Source: a virus. From it: a stretch of 41,475 nucleotides of DNA. The stretch lies in the IMG/VR virus record IMGVR_UViG_3300031565_006436, positions 1-41,475 of that record. One strand, 5' to 3'. Position numbers and translations under genes: made by a program. Of the stretch, positions 23,983 to 31,963 are shown piece after piece (position 1 is the first letter of the stretch; each line of letters opens with the position of its first letter). The notes beneath the pieces are model-generated. The model searched no databases. It saw only the letters and a program-made list of their open reading frames with translations, and was not told the origin of the DNA.

Positions 23983-24773
23983 GTAGTCACAAATTAAGAG
24001 TCAATCCAAAAATAGTAAGAGGAGAAATCGTTATCCCAACAATCAATTACCCAATACAAAGTGGGCATACAGTCATGTTGGAAGAAGAAGATTTTCAGAA
24101 GAGTGATATTCAAGCATCATTAAAGAACGGTTTTTTGATTGAGGAACCGATTAATGTTGATGTTATTGTGCCGGATGAGGCATTTGTTGATGCTTCTGAT
24201 AGTCTATTTAGAGAAGATTTTGAGGAAGAGGAAGAAGTAGAAGATCTTATTCCAGAACCTCCTACGAAAAAATCTAAGGTCTTATTCAGAAGCAAGAATG
24301 TTAAGGGACAGGATATTAACGAAGTTGTTAGAGAAATTAATGAGAAGACTGCTGCACGGGACGATGAATTTGAAATTGATCCTCGGGATTTTGACAATAC
24401 TCATACGACTCCTATGGTTTGGGATGGCAGCAATCAACAGGCATTAACTGCTAAAGAAGGCAGAAAAAAGGTGATGAGTGATTTATCAACGATGGATTTG
24501 TCAGTTCAATCTGGTGATATAGATTTTGATGTACAAGAACCCATTAAAAAAATTTCCAAAAAGACAAGAAAAAAGTTTCAAAAGAAGACTTTGCCGGTCC
24601 CGGATCTTGGAGATATAGATTTAGTATATGAAAACACAGTTCCTGATTTAGGATTTGTGGACCAAGAACAGACGGCTGCACGAATTGCCGACCATCCCGT
24701 TCTGAGCAAAAAAACTAAAAAAGTTAAAAAGACTAGAGTGAAAAAAGCCAAAATGAATGAGGAAATCGAGTGA
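23979..24773 (+). CDS. hypothetical acidic virion-region protein
   Basis: 264 residues; the ATGA overlap with the preceding gene shows coupled translation. The N-terminal 60 residues (KLRVNPKIVRGEIVIPTINY...GHTVMLEEEDF) look like a small folded beta domain. The middle is very acidic (EDFEEEEEVEDLIPEPP) and the C-terminus is basic and Lys-rich (SKKTKKVKKTRVKKAKM). The charge-segregated layout resembles scaffold or internal head proteins, but no homologue is recognised. Confidence 0.7.
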   Translation: MSSHKLRVNPKIVRGEIVIPTINYPIQSGHTVMLEEEDFQKSDIQASLKNGFLIEEPINVDVIVPDEAFVDASDSLFREDFEEEEEVEDLIPEPPTKKSKVLFRSKNVKGQDINEVVREINEKTAARDDEFEIDPRDFDNTHTTPMVWDGSNQQALTAKEGRKKVMSDLSTMDLSVQSGDIDFDVQEPIKKISKKTRKKFQKKTLPVPDLGDIDLVYENTVPDLGFVDQEQTAARIADHPVLSKKTKKVKKTRVKKAKMNEEIE

Positions 24774-24774
24774 G

Positions 24775-24936
24775 GTGAGAATAATTGTATCTAAAAAATT
24801 CAAAAAGAGAGAAAAGAAAAAAAGGACAAAAAAAGACAAAGAATTTGTTACATATTGGGGCGTGTTAGAACCGCCTCCTTATCCAGAATTAATGATTGCT
24901 AACGAAGACACTATTACAAAAACTGCAAAAGAATAA
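24775..24936 (+). CDS. small basic protein, MRIIVSKKF start
   Basis: 53 residues from GTG 24775, one base after the previous stop: a Lys-rich N-terminal half (KKFKKREKKKRTKKDK) and a short folded-looking tail (TYWGVLEPPPYPELMIANED). Stop at 24934-24936, three bases before the next ATG. The start MRIIVSKKF has the same pattern as MRVIKTTSY and MVRIISTKKF further on. It fills what would otherwise be an empty gap. Confidence 0.6.
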   Translation: MRIIVSKKFKKREKKKRTKKDKEFVTYWGVLEPPPYPELMIANEDTITKTAKE

Positions 24937-24939
24937 GAA

Positions 24940-25749
24940 ATGCTTAATACTTGGGAAACGCTTATTGGAGAACTCGCAATTTTTGGCATTAAATTGGTTA
25001 ATGCCAGAGAGTGTTCAATTTACGATAACGGAAAATATATAGATACAAATATTGACAAAGCACTTGGAAGTGTAAAAAAAAGAATTATTAACAATGGAAA
25101 GGTTTTTGAGAAAGAACTCAAAGATTTGTTATTTATTCTACAACAGGAACAACCATTTGGAACTAAAGATCCTCTTGATGAATTATCTTTAAAGTTATTT
25201 ATCCATTCTTTAAAAGATTTGAATGATTTAATTCAATTCATATGCGAAAATTTTGTTTTTACAGATGAAGAATTACGAAAAATTTTACCTCAACAAATAA
25301 AAATCGCATTAGAAAAAGATTATACACAATTTCCAAAAGACATAATCTTGACATTGCCTGACAATAAAATTATTTTAGATTGGATTTTCAGGGAGATGTC
25401 ACTTTTAGCCTATATACAAACATTACTCCGTTTTGCTAAATTAGGACCAACTAAATTATCTCAAATCCAAATTAAAACAGCTAGAGGTGTATCAGGCCCT
25501 TGGGCCAACCTAGATCTGCCAATGCTTGAAAGAAAATATCCATGGCACGATATTGTTGAAGAATTAATGGGCAGAGATAGAGATAAGAAAAGGCAGAGAA
25601 GATACAAGAAAGGATTTGATTATTATAATGACCCCTATGGACGAGCGGGAGAAGGACACTATTGGCGAGAGATGAGAAACGAACCTTATTCGTGGAGTCA
25701 AAGGTCAACAGAGAGTCCGTATCCATCAAGAAATCAATTAACAGGGTGA
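24940..25749 (+). CDS. hypothetical protein with basic, Tyr-rich C-terminus
   Basis: 269 residues. The first 180 residues are helical and well mixed (WETLIGELAIFGIKLVNARE onward), with a repeated helix pattern typical of a compact all-alpha domain. The C-terminal 60 residues are basic and rich in R, Y and G (RDKKRQRRYKKGFDYYNDPY...YGRAGEGHYWREMR) and probably extended. No family recognised. Its place among head genes suggests a virion component; the basic tail could contact DNA. Confidence 0.75.
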   Translation: MLNTWETLIGELAIFGIKLVNARECSIYDNGKYIDTNIDKALGSVKKRIINNGKVFEKELKDLLFILQQEQPFGTKDPLDELSLKLFIHSLKDLNDLIQFICENFVFTDEELRKILPQQIKIALEKDYTQFPKDIILTLPDNKIILDWIFREMSLLAYIQTLLRFAKLGPTKLSQIQIKTARGVSGPWANLDLPMLERKYPWHDIVEELMGRDRDKKRQRRYKKGFDYYNDPYGRAGEGHYWREMRNEPYSWSQRSTESPYPSRNQLTG

Positions 25750-25753
25750 TAAA

Positions 25754-26542
25754 ATGAGTAAGATTTTCATATTAGAGGATTGTCCGCAAAGAATTGAGTG
25801 GTTTAAGAAAACTTTTTCCGACTGTGAATTAGTTATTACGGCTGACGTGAATACCGCGTTTAACGAATTAACCAATAAACAATTTGATATAATTTTTCTG
25901 GATAGGGACTTAGGCAGTCCTCACACTACTGGTGAAGATTTGGCGTGGGAAATGAAGAATAACAAAGTTGCATCGTCAACTCCTATTATTGTCCATTCGG
26001 AGAACGCACGTGCTCATAGAGTAATGCCAAGATATTTGAGATCATATCACGAAGATGTTACCGTACTTCCATTCGGCAGACTTAAAAACTATTCAAAAAA
26101 TGAAATATTTAAAATGAACAAGTTAGGTGTATCAGATGAACCTAAAAAAGAATCCCAGAACTCTACTATGAATACATTTTTACAGATGCAATCTCCGGAA
26201 TCACAGCAAAAGACACAAGCAGCGGATGCGTTATTTAGACTATGGTCCAGTCAAGGAAACAAAATAAGCCAGACAAGGTATAGAAAACCCTCCGATATTT
26301 CCTCTCAAGATATAGAATACATGTGTAAAGAAGGGTTGACAAAAACAGTTGGGAATAATCTGGAAATTACGAATATGGGTTCTGAAATTATAAAAATTAT
26401 GATTTTAGGAGATAACCGATGTGCATTGGAAAAAGATTATGATACTCCAATTGATATACGAGTGGCACAAGCAAATATAAAGAAAAAGAAGAAAAAAGGA
26501 AGCAAAAATGAGAATGATTGGTGGAGCCGATTCATGCAATGA
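25754..26542 (+). CDS. cREC-like receiver domain (cyclic-phosphate processing type) with C-terminal winged-helix-like part
   Basis: 262 residues. Residues 1-110 follow the receiver fold: KIFILEDCPQRIEWFKKTF (acid pocket E7-D8), IIFLDRDLG with the phospho-acceptor-like Asp51 region, TGEDLAWEM, and PIIVHSENARAHRVM. The HS-x-N after strand 4 is typical of the cyclic-phosphate processing receivers (cREC), predicted from comparative genomics to act on RNA or nucleotide cyclic phosphates, rather than of two-component regulators. Residues about 150-225 (AADALFRLWSSQGNKIS...SQDIEYMCKEGL) look like a small helical, perhaps winged-helix, domain. Odd among virion genes; overlaps the next by 4 bases. Confidence 0.6.
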   Translation: MSKIFILEDCPQRIEWFKKTFSDCELVITADVNTAFNELTNKQFDIIFLDRDLGSPHTTGEDLAWEMKNNKVASSTPIIVHSENARAHRVMPRYLRSYHEDVTVLPFGRLKNYSKNEIFKMNKLGVSDEPKKESQNSTMNTFLQMQSPESQQKTQAADALFRLWSSQGNKISQTRYRKPSDISSQDIEYMCKEGLTKTVGNNLEITNMGSEIIKIMILGDNRCALEKDYDTPIDIRVAQANIKKKKKKGSKNENDWWSRFMQ

Positions 26543-27006
26543 GATTCGTAGTATACAAACAAACGAGAAGAGTTCCCAAAAAAGAGCCCGTCAAGCGGAC
26601 TCTTCTTTGGTATGATAAGCTCTACGGCAAGATGCAAACATATGAATGCACTAAATTAGAATTTGATTATAAAGAAGAGAAATTTGTAGAAGTGCCAAAA
26701 AATGGTATTCTTCATAAAATTCCTGAAGAAGAAGCCACGCAAATTCAAAAAGATGTACTCGGAGTAAGAGGAGTTTGGTGTATGAGACCAAAACCTATGA
26801 CTTATGACAAGAAGGTTATAACTAAAGAGGAAATTAACCCAGCCGAACAATGGTTTAACAAGTTTATTAATTATAGTAGTCTTGATATTTCTATAGTTGA
26901 TATGGATAATAATAGTATAACATTCCAAGTTGATAAAGGAAAAGACGCTGACAATTTTGAAGATGAACTATATAGAAATAGGTTCGATTATAAGAGATTA
27001 AATTAA
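26539..27006 (+). CDS. hypothetical protein, MRFVVYKQT start
   Basis: 155 residues from ATG 26539 (ATGA overlap with the previous stop; an in-frame GTG/ATG upstream at 26518 would lie inside the preceding gene). Begins MRFVVYKQTRRVPKK. Alpha/beta composition, ending in an acidic stretch (VDKGKDADNFEDELYRNRF). No domain recognised. Stop codon adjoins the next ATG. Confidence 0.7.
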   Translation: MRFVVYKQTRRVPKKEPVKRTLLWYDKLYGKMQTYECTKLEFDYKEEKFVEVPKNGILHKIPEEEATQIQKDVLGVRGVWCMRPKPMTYDKKVITKEEINPAEQWFNKFINYSSLDISIVDMDNNSITFQVDKGKDADNFEDELYRNRFDYKRLN

Positions 27007-27417
27007 ATGCGAAAAAAAGTTTTATATATTGAGGTTGCTGATACTCCATATAAGCATCAACAGGGATTAATGTTCAGAAAACATCTTCCTAAACATGCTG
27101 GTATGTTATTCAAATTTCCTCAATCCAGGAAATTACAATTTTGGGGGATGAACACATTTATTCCATTGGATATTGCTTTTATTTCCAATGATAATAAAAT
27201 AACTAAGATAGGAAGAATAAAACCTTATGATTTGACGGCTATTGCTAGTGATGAAGAATGTTGTATGGCACTAGAAGCTAATGATGGTTACTTTGGTTCT
27301 AACGGAATTAAAGTTGGTGATGTAATAAGGATAGAGAGAAAAGATAATACAGATATTATTGTGTTTAATCCGGACGATACAGTCCCTGATATATCTTTAA
27401 AAGATATTTTTAGTTAG
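27007..27417 (+). CDS. DUF192 family protein
   Basis: 136 residues. DUF192 pattern is clear: ADTPYKHQQGLMFRKHLPKH, AGMLFKFP, then FWGMNTFIPLDIAFISND and the glycine near the end of the domain. DUF192 is a small beta-barrel family found in bacteria and archaea, also in phages, with no proven reaction. No signal peptide here, unlike many bacterial members, so it is probably a cytoplasmic or virion protein. No spacing from the previous gene. Confidence 0.85.
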   Translation: MRKKVLYIEVADTPYKHQQGLMFRKHLPKHAGMLFKFPQSRKLQFWGMNTFIPLDIAFISNDNKITKIGRIKPYDLTAIASDEECCMALEANDGYFGSNGIKVGDVIRIERKDNTDIIVFNPDDTVPDISLKDIFS

Positions 27418-27426
27418 GAGCAAAAA

Positions 27427-27768
27427 ATGAGAGTTATTAAAACTACATCATATGAGAAAAAGGCGATTGATAGATTCCCAGATAAACCTGTGTTTAAAGA
27501 ACCGCAGGATAGTTCTGATAAGTGGGAAGCAGAAATCATAAGAGATGGAATTGAGATACCCATAACAGTCAGTTATGATTATGAAGGGGGAGATCCATCT
27601 ACTGGATTTGCTGCTAGTCTTGAGTTATATAACGCAGTTGAGACAGATACTGGTAGACCTGTTACGCTAGAACCTCAAGAAGGAGAATATATACGACAAG
27701 CGATTCAAAAAGGGCTTCAGGAACAATCACAAGTACCAGATTTAGATGAGTCCGGAGAACAATGGTAA
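27427..27768 (+). CDS. small acidic protein, MRVIKTTSY start
   Basis: 113 residues; TTAGGAGC before the ATG. Residues 35-60 (WEAEIIRDGIEIPITVSYDY) suggest beta strands; the rest is acidic and Pro/Gln-rich. Starts with the recurrent MRVIKTTSYEKKAI motif. The last seven bases overlap the next gene. Function unknown. Confidence 0.7.
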   Translation: MRVIKTTSYEKKAIDRFPDKPVFKEPQDSSDKWEAEIIRDGIEIPITVSYDYEGGDPSTGFAASLELYNAVETDTGRPVTLEPQEGEYIRQAIQKGLQEQSQVPDLDESGEQW

Positions 27769-28415
27769 GGATAATCTCCACTAAAAAGTTTGCTCAAGTA
27801 GCACCCGTGGACCCGAACGATCCATACTTGTATGACGAGTTTGGGAAGGCTGTTTACGATCAAAGGGGGATACAAATGCGTCGCCCAACTCTAAAGGATG
27901 ACAATAGACCTTTTGATAACAGTTTGGACACATTAACTCCTGATGATATTGGGTCAGATTTTTTAGTAGATGACAGAGAAGATGAAGGAGAATTGCCAAC
28001 AGAACCAGAAGGTAAGGAAATAGAAGAAAAGGAATATCCTGAATTCAATACTTTATTTCAGGCGTTCAGATGGGGAAAAGAAAATAGAGAAGTAATGAGG
28101 TTTTATTATATTACTGTTAAAGGGACTTATATTATAAGAGATATAGAACCTCACGGAGATTTTTGGGCACGTACTACTTTGAAAAGAATATTAGTAACAT
28201 GGGATGAGACAGCCGAAGCAAGCGGAATGGCTGCCCAAGGAGGAATCCCATTTGCTAGAGCGTTTAGGTTAGAAAATGTACAGAAGTATGATTTTATAGG
28301 GAAACAGTTTGAACCGAAATTTAATTTCTCAACAGTTCAGCACAACTATAAGAGAAGATTGAGAAGAAGGAAGCAGAAAAGAGAACGTGATAGAGAAAAC
28401 AATAACTTAATGTAA
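27762..28415 (+). CDS. hypothetical protein, MVRIISTKKF start
   Basis: 217 residues; overlaps the previous gene. Begins MVRIISTKKFAQVAPVDPND. An acidic middle (VDDREDEGELPTEPEGKEIE) precedes a folded domain at about residues 88-185 (NTLFQAFRWGKENREVMRFY, YIIRDIEPHGDFWARTT, RILVTWDETAEASG) with mixed beta strands, vaguely like small WYL- or SH3-type modules, then a basic tail of R and K (KRRLRRRKQKRERDRE). Not recognised. The basic tail suggests nucleic-acid contact. Confidence 0.7.
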   Translation: MVRIISTKKFAQVAPVDPNDPYLYDEFGKAVYDQRGIQMRRPTLKDDNRPFDNSLDTLTPDDIGSDFLVDDREDEGELPTEPEGKEIEEKEYPEFNTLFQAFRWGKENREVMRFYYITVKGTYIIRDIEPHGDFWARTTLKRILVTWDETAEASGMAAQGGIPFARAFRLENVQKYDFIGKQFEPKFNFSTVQHNYKRRLRRRKQKRERDRENNNLM

Positions 28416-28426
28416 AAGGTGTCATT

Positions 28427-29920
28427 ATGACTGAACAATCAAATTTTCCAATAGCGATTAAGGCAATTACGGATATGGCTGATTATTACGACAGTAAGAA
28501 TAAGCCAAAATTAGCTGAGAAATTAACGACTGTAGCTAGAAATCTCGTCAATATCAAAACCGCTCAATTTGTAGGTGGTCAAGGATATTGGGTTAGAAAT
28601 ACTCGTTGCTGGGATAATTGTTATAGACAGAAGAGAGCTACAGATACGACAAAGACCGCACAAGAAGTGTGGACGGCATGTCATGAAGAATACCTAAAAT
28701 CTATTAATGATTCTGAAAGTGGTTGGGAAAAGTATGCGGAAAATATAGGAACTTTTAAATTTGCCGGAAAAAATATGCAGAACACGATTAAAACCGCAGC
28801 ACAAACATTCCATAAAGAAATGACAAAAAGAGTCAAAGCAGGAGTCGAAGTTGGAGTTGCCGTCCATGCTACTATCCAAGACAATATAGAAAAATATAAC
28901 AACTCATTTATAGATGAATTACAAGAATTAACAAAAATTGCCACTTATCTAAAAGAACATAAACAAAAGAAAGAAGCTGCTACTCTTACTGGTGTTGCAA
29001 ATGAATTAATAAAAGAAGCAAGATGGTGGAATCCTTTGGAGTGGGGAGATGGGCAGTATATAACACAAATCAGAGAGCAAGTAACTACTATAGTAGATAA
29101 TTTAGAAAAAAGAATACAACAATTAGGATATCATAGCTCGCCTCAAGAGATACAGCAATCGATGAAGGAATTATACGGAGAGATTACTCAGGGTGGACAA
29201 TCTGGGCAATTAAGTCCTAATAATGGGCAGGTTTCAGGGGGTAATGTCCTGTATGGTATCGGAAGTATCATAAGACAAATTAAAGATCCAAAACTCAAAC
29301 AACAGGCCACTGGTATTTTTACTAATACTCAAAGTATTATTTCTAATTTAATGAGAGCGGATACGGTAGAGACTTTATACACTGCGATAAGGAATTTCAA
29401 TAATATAAATTCAGATATACAACAGATGGAACCAATGCAGCAAGGACAACCGGACACACAGCAACCTGCACCTTCTACAACTGTCCCCATGTCTCAAACA
29501 CCTCCGCAAGGTGGACCTACAGATGTTCCAACGGAGACAGCCGTGAACCCTCCTAGTCCTAAAAGGAACATGGTGGATATGCTAAAAGGATATGTGACAA
29601 ATGCCCTTTCTAGTAAAGATCCTCAAGTATTAGAAAATTTACATAGTCAATTAAACGATTTACAGGTACAAGTAAATTCATATATTGAAAATGCGAAAAA
29701 AAGAATCGAAACAGAAAAACCACGTTTATATACTGATGAGAGTCAACCCCAGACAACATCTCCTAGTGGATGGGAAAGCACGTTTCCTCCAGAACAAGCA
29801 ATAGAACCAGCCGCCACTGTGCCACCGGTCAAGAAAAAAAGAAAGTCAAGTGTCAAAAAGAATAAGCCAGCGGCAGTCACTGATAAGCCAGTGGCCAGAA
29901 ACCCACTTGATGGAGTATAA
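28427..29920 (+). CDS. large helical virion-region protein with internal repeat
   Basis: 497 residues. Two copies of a helical module: ITDMADYYDSKNKPKLAEKL at about residue 14 and LTKIATYLKEHKQKKEAATL at about residue 168, each followed by T-x-VA-x-x-L. In between is a Cys-containing patch (YWVRNTRCWDNCYRQKR). Then a coiled-coil-rich area (about 205-330) and a Pro/Gln/Thr-rich disordered part (340-390), a further helix, and a Lys-rich C-terminus. The architecture suits a scaffold or internal virion protein; no homologue recognised. Confidence 0.75.
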   Translation: MTEQSNFPIAIKAITDMADYYDSKNKPKLAEKLTTVARNLVNIKTAQFVGGQGYWVRNTRCWDNCYRQKRATDTTKTAQEVWTACHEEYLKSINDSESGWEKYAENIGTFKFAGKNMQNTIKTAAQTFHKEMTKRVKAGVEVGVAVHATIQDNIEKYNNSFIDELQELTKIATYLKEHKQKKEAATLTGVANELIKEARWWNPLEWGDGQYITQIREQVTTIVDNLEKRIQQLGYHSSPQEIQQSMKELYGEITQGGQSGQLSPNNGQVSGGNVLYGIGSIIRQIKDPKLKQQATGIFTNTQSIISNLMRADTVETLYTAIRNFNNINSDIQQMEPMQQGQPDTQQPAPSTTVPMSQTPPQGGPTDVPTETAVNPPSPKRNMVDMLKGYVTNALSSKDPQVLENLHSQLNDLQVQVNSYIENAKKRIETEKPRLYTDESQPQTTSPSGWESTFPPEQAIEPAATVPPVKKKRKSSVKKNKPAAVTDKPVARNPLDGV

Positions 29921-29991
29921 TTTAAAATGACAGAAAAATATTATAAAAAGAGTAAAGGAATATTAAGGAAAATAAAGTAAGTATAGAAACA

Positions 29992-30013
29992 AGTACAATT
30001 GTTATAGTACAAT
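29992..30013 (+). promoter_or_regulatory. AGTACAAT direct repeat before the KED-repeat gene
   Basis: AGTACAAT at 29992-29999 and 30006-30013, spaced 14 bases apart, in a 107-base gap. TATAGT (30003-30008) or TACAAT (30008-30013) could be a -10 box; AAGGAG follows at 30016-30021 and the ATG at 30028. Promoter or operator, not certain. Confidence 0.35.
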
Positions 30014-30027
30014 ATAAGGAGTAACTT

Positions 30028-30588
30028 ATGAAGTTCGTGACTAATAAGATCAATTTACAACCTGGGAATTTTGCTGATTTCGTTCAGAAAACTCTTGCCA
30101 AAAACCTTGTCAAGACAGCAGAAAAAGATGAAGCGGAAAGTAGTGGACAGCCTGAAGCAGAAGCAAAACTAGTTAATGACCCAAAGAAAGAAGGCGGAAA
30201 GTCTGGAAAAGCTGATAATAGTGAAGCCCCAAGTAGTGGACAGCCAGAAGCCGAAGCCAAGCTGGTTAATAAGCCAAAGGTCGAATGCGACACAAACGAA
30301 GAAGTTAAAAAAGCTGATGGAAAACCGTTCGGCGGAAAACAGGCACCACCTTTTAAGAAAAAGGATGACAAGAAAAAGGATGACGAAGAAGATAAAGAAG
30401 ATAAAGAAGATAAAGAAGATAAAGAAGATAAAGAAGATAAAGAAGATAAAGAAGATAAAGAAGCTTCCCGGAAAATGTCTTTCGTTAAACTGTCAGCATT
30501 GAACGGACCAACAAAAGAAATGTTGAGAACATACTGGCGAACACTATATCCTGCTGATTACGTCGATGCAATGCTTGCCGAGAAGTAA
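30028..30588 (+). CDS. charged low-complexity protein with (DKE)8 tract
   Basis: 186 residues; AAGGAGTAACTT before the ATG. Starts MKFVTNKINLQPGNFADFVQ. A 15-residue segment SGQPEAEAKLVN occurs twice (about residues 40 and 71), each followed by a Pro-Lys. Then a Lys-rich stretch, (DKE)8, and a small folded-looking C-terminus (SFVKLSALNGPTKEMLRTYW...YPADYVDAMLAEK). Mostly disordered. It may be a scaffold-like or spacer protein packed with the head. Unknown function. Confidence 0.75.
   Translation: MKFVTNKINLQPGNFADFVQKTLAKNLVKTAEKDEAESSGQPEAEAKLVNDPKKEGGKSGKADNSEAPSSGQPEAEAKLVNKPKVECDTNEEVKKADGKPFGGKQAPPFKKKDDKKKDDEEDKEDKEDKEDKEDKEDKEDKEDKEASRKMSFVKLSALNGPTKEMLRTYWRTLYPADYVDAMLAEK
30391..30462 (+). 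repeat. eight 9-base repeats (GATAAAGAA)
   Basis: Exact tandem array encoding Asp-Lys-Glu eight times. Copy number should be unstable in steps of three residues. Confidence 0.95.
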
Positions 30589-30633
30589 TATAGGATAAGT
30601 CGTTTTATTGATTTTAAACCAAGGAGAGTTAGT

Positions 30634-31323
30634 ATGCCAATTGTTCCCAACGGGAAGAAGCGTATAATGGAAGCTCAATATCCTCCTGGTCAAGGAGATC
30701 AATGGGGAACCGATTTTTTAGGCTCCTCTGGCGATTTTCCTTCAGACCAACAAGGTGGACCATCTGTAGATATGGATATAGAGCAACCAGTAGAACAAAT
30801 TAATCTCGAAGAAACACCAGAAGCGAGCCAAGAGGGTGATACTAGTGTCAATGAGTTTATCTATAAAAAGTTAGAGAGTTTTGGATATCCTCCTCGTAGG
30901 ATTGAAGAGTTCTCTGATGAATTTATAGAAGAAAAAATTTATCCAGGTGGAGTGAAAGACGTTACTATAGTCCTTCCTGATAGATATTATGGAAAAAAGA
31001 AACCAATATCCGATCCAGATTTGACACAAATTGTCAGTGAAATTCAGACCCAATTTGGCCTAACAATGACGGATGCATTGCGTAAAGAGAAGAAGGTTAC
31101 TTTAAACTTTACTTCTCAACCTTCTTCTCCAGAAGACGAGGAGGATCAGATGATGGGGGACGATCTTGATGAAATTTTTGGTGGAAAAGGCCCAGGAAAA
31201 ACTAAAAAAAGAACTAAAGACAGGAGTAGATTGGCACAAACAATCACAGAGATTATTGAAGCAAGTCGATCAGGATTGTTAGTGAAGTTAGCCAAACTCT
31301 CCGAGGAGAAAAAGAATGATTAA
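30634..31323 (+). CDS. hypothetical virion-region protein
   Basis: 229 residues; AAGGAGAG before the ATG. An acidic, Pro/Gln-rich first third (GGPSVDMDIEQPVEQINLEE) precedes a folded domain at about residues 65-150 (TSVNEFIYKKLESFGYPPRR, VKDVTIVLPDRYYG, LTQIVSEIQTQFGLTMTDAL) that could be a small alpha/beta unit. The C-terminus is basic with a final helix (TITEIIEASRSGLLVKLAKL). Overlaps the next gene by 8 bases. Not recognised. Confidence 0.7.
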   Translation: MPIVPNGKKRIMEAQYPPGQGDQWGTDFLGSSGDFPSDQQGGPSVDMDIEQPVEQINLEETPEASQEGDTSVNEFIYKKLESFGYPPRRIEEFSDEFIEEKIYPGGVKDVTIVLPDRYYGKKKPISDPDLTQIVSEIQTQFGLTMTDALRKEKKVTLNFTSQPSSPEDEEDQMMGDDLDEIFGGKGPGKTKKRTKDRSRLAQTITEIIEASRSGLLVKLAKLSEEKKND

Positions 31324-31963
31324 TAAGAATGAAGATGCCCATAGAATTAAATTTTTAGAAGAAGCAATATCAGGTCCAAGTACACCGAAAGAAAAACAAA
31401 AACCATTACACAGTACGGACCCAATTGAAAAGACGCCCCGTATTGAAGATGTTAGGAACGATCATTCTATATTGAGTGCTGGTATTGGACATATTAAAGA
31501 TACAGGTGGTCCAAAGCAGCAACTTGGTACTCAAACTAATAATAGCATTTGGGATTCTGAGATATTAGAGAGATTAGCCGGTACTCCATCTAATAAAGAA
31601 AAAACCTTAGAAACGAAAGAAAATATAAATAGATTAAGAAATTCTTTAAAACAGGGTAGAATTGATGAAATGGTTAAGTCTTTGCAAAGTACAGATACAA
31701 GAAAAGACGCTGGAGTCCGCAATATCGGAGAATATACAGAACGTGGTGCAAAATATCAAATGCCTACAAGACATATGAGTATATTCGATTCTGATACAGA
31801 CTTTGGTAGAGTTCCACAAAAAACAGCAGGAGAAGGTGTTACAGAAGAAGTTAACAAACCCAAAGAAAAAGATGATTCATGGAAAGATGTTAAGGGCACG
31901 AAAAAAGTTAACAATGCTTTGGATAACTTTTTCGATCATCTAACAAAAAACGATAATAAATAA
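31316..31963 (+). CDS. hypothetical polar protein
   Basis: 215 residues; AGGAGAAAAAG upstream inside the previous gene. Charged and polar throughout, with a short coiled-coil-like helix at about residues 100-125 (NINRLRNSLKQGRIDEMVKS) and little hydrophobic core, so probably disordered or assembled with partners. Its stop overlaps the next ATG (TAATG). Function unknown. Confidence 0.7.
   Translation: MINKNEDAHRIKFLEEAISGPSTPKEKQKPLHSTDPIEKTPRIEDVRNDHSILSAGIGHIKDTGGPKQQLGTQTNNSIWDSEILERLAGTPSNKEKTLETKENINRLRNSLKQGRIDEMVKSLQSTDTRKDAGVRNIGEYTERGAKYQMPTRHMSIFDSDTDFGRVPQKTAGEGVTEEVNKPKEKDDSWKDVKGTKKVNNALDNFFDHLTKNDNK

Noticed and set aside
29927-29980. 17-codon ORF after the 28427 gene
   Set aside because: ATG without a properly spaced ribosome site and no sign of coding; it lies in the AT-rich gap.
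30176-30502. Lys/Ile-rich plus-strand ORF over the KED tract
   Set aside because: It is the shifted frame of the GATAAAGAA repeats and lacks its own start signals.
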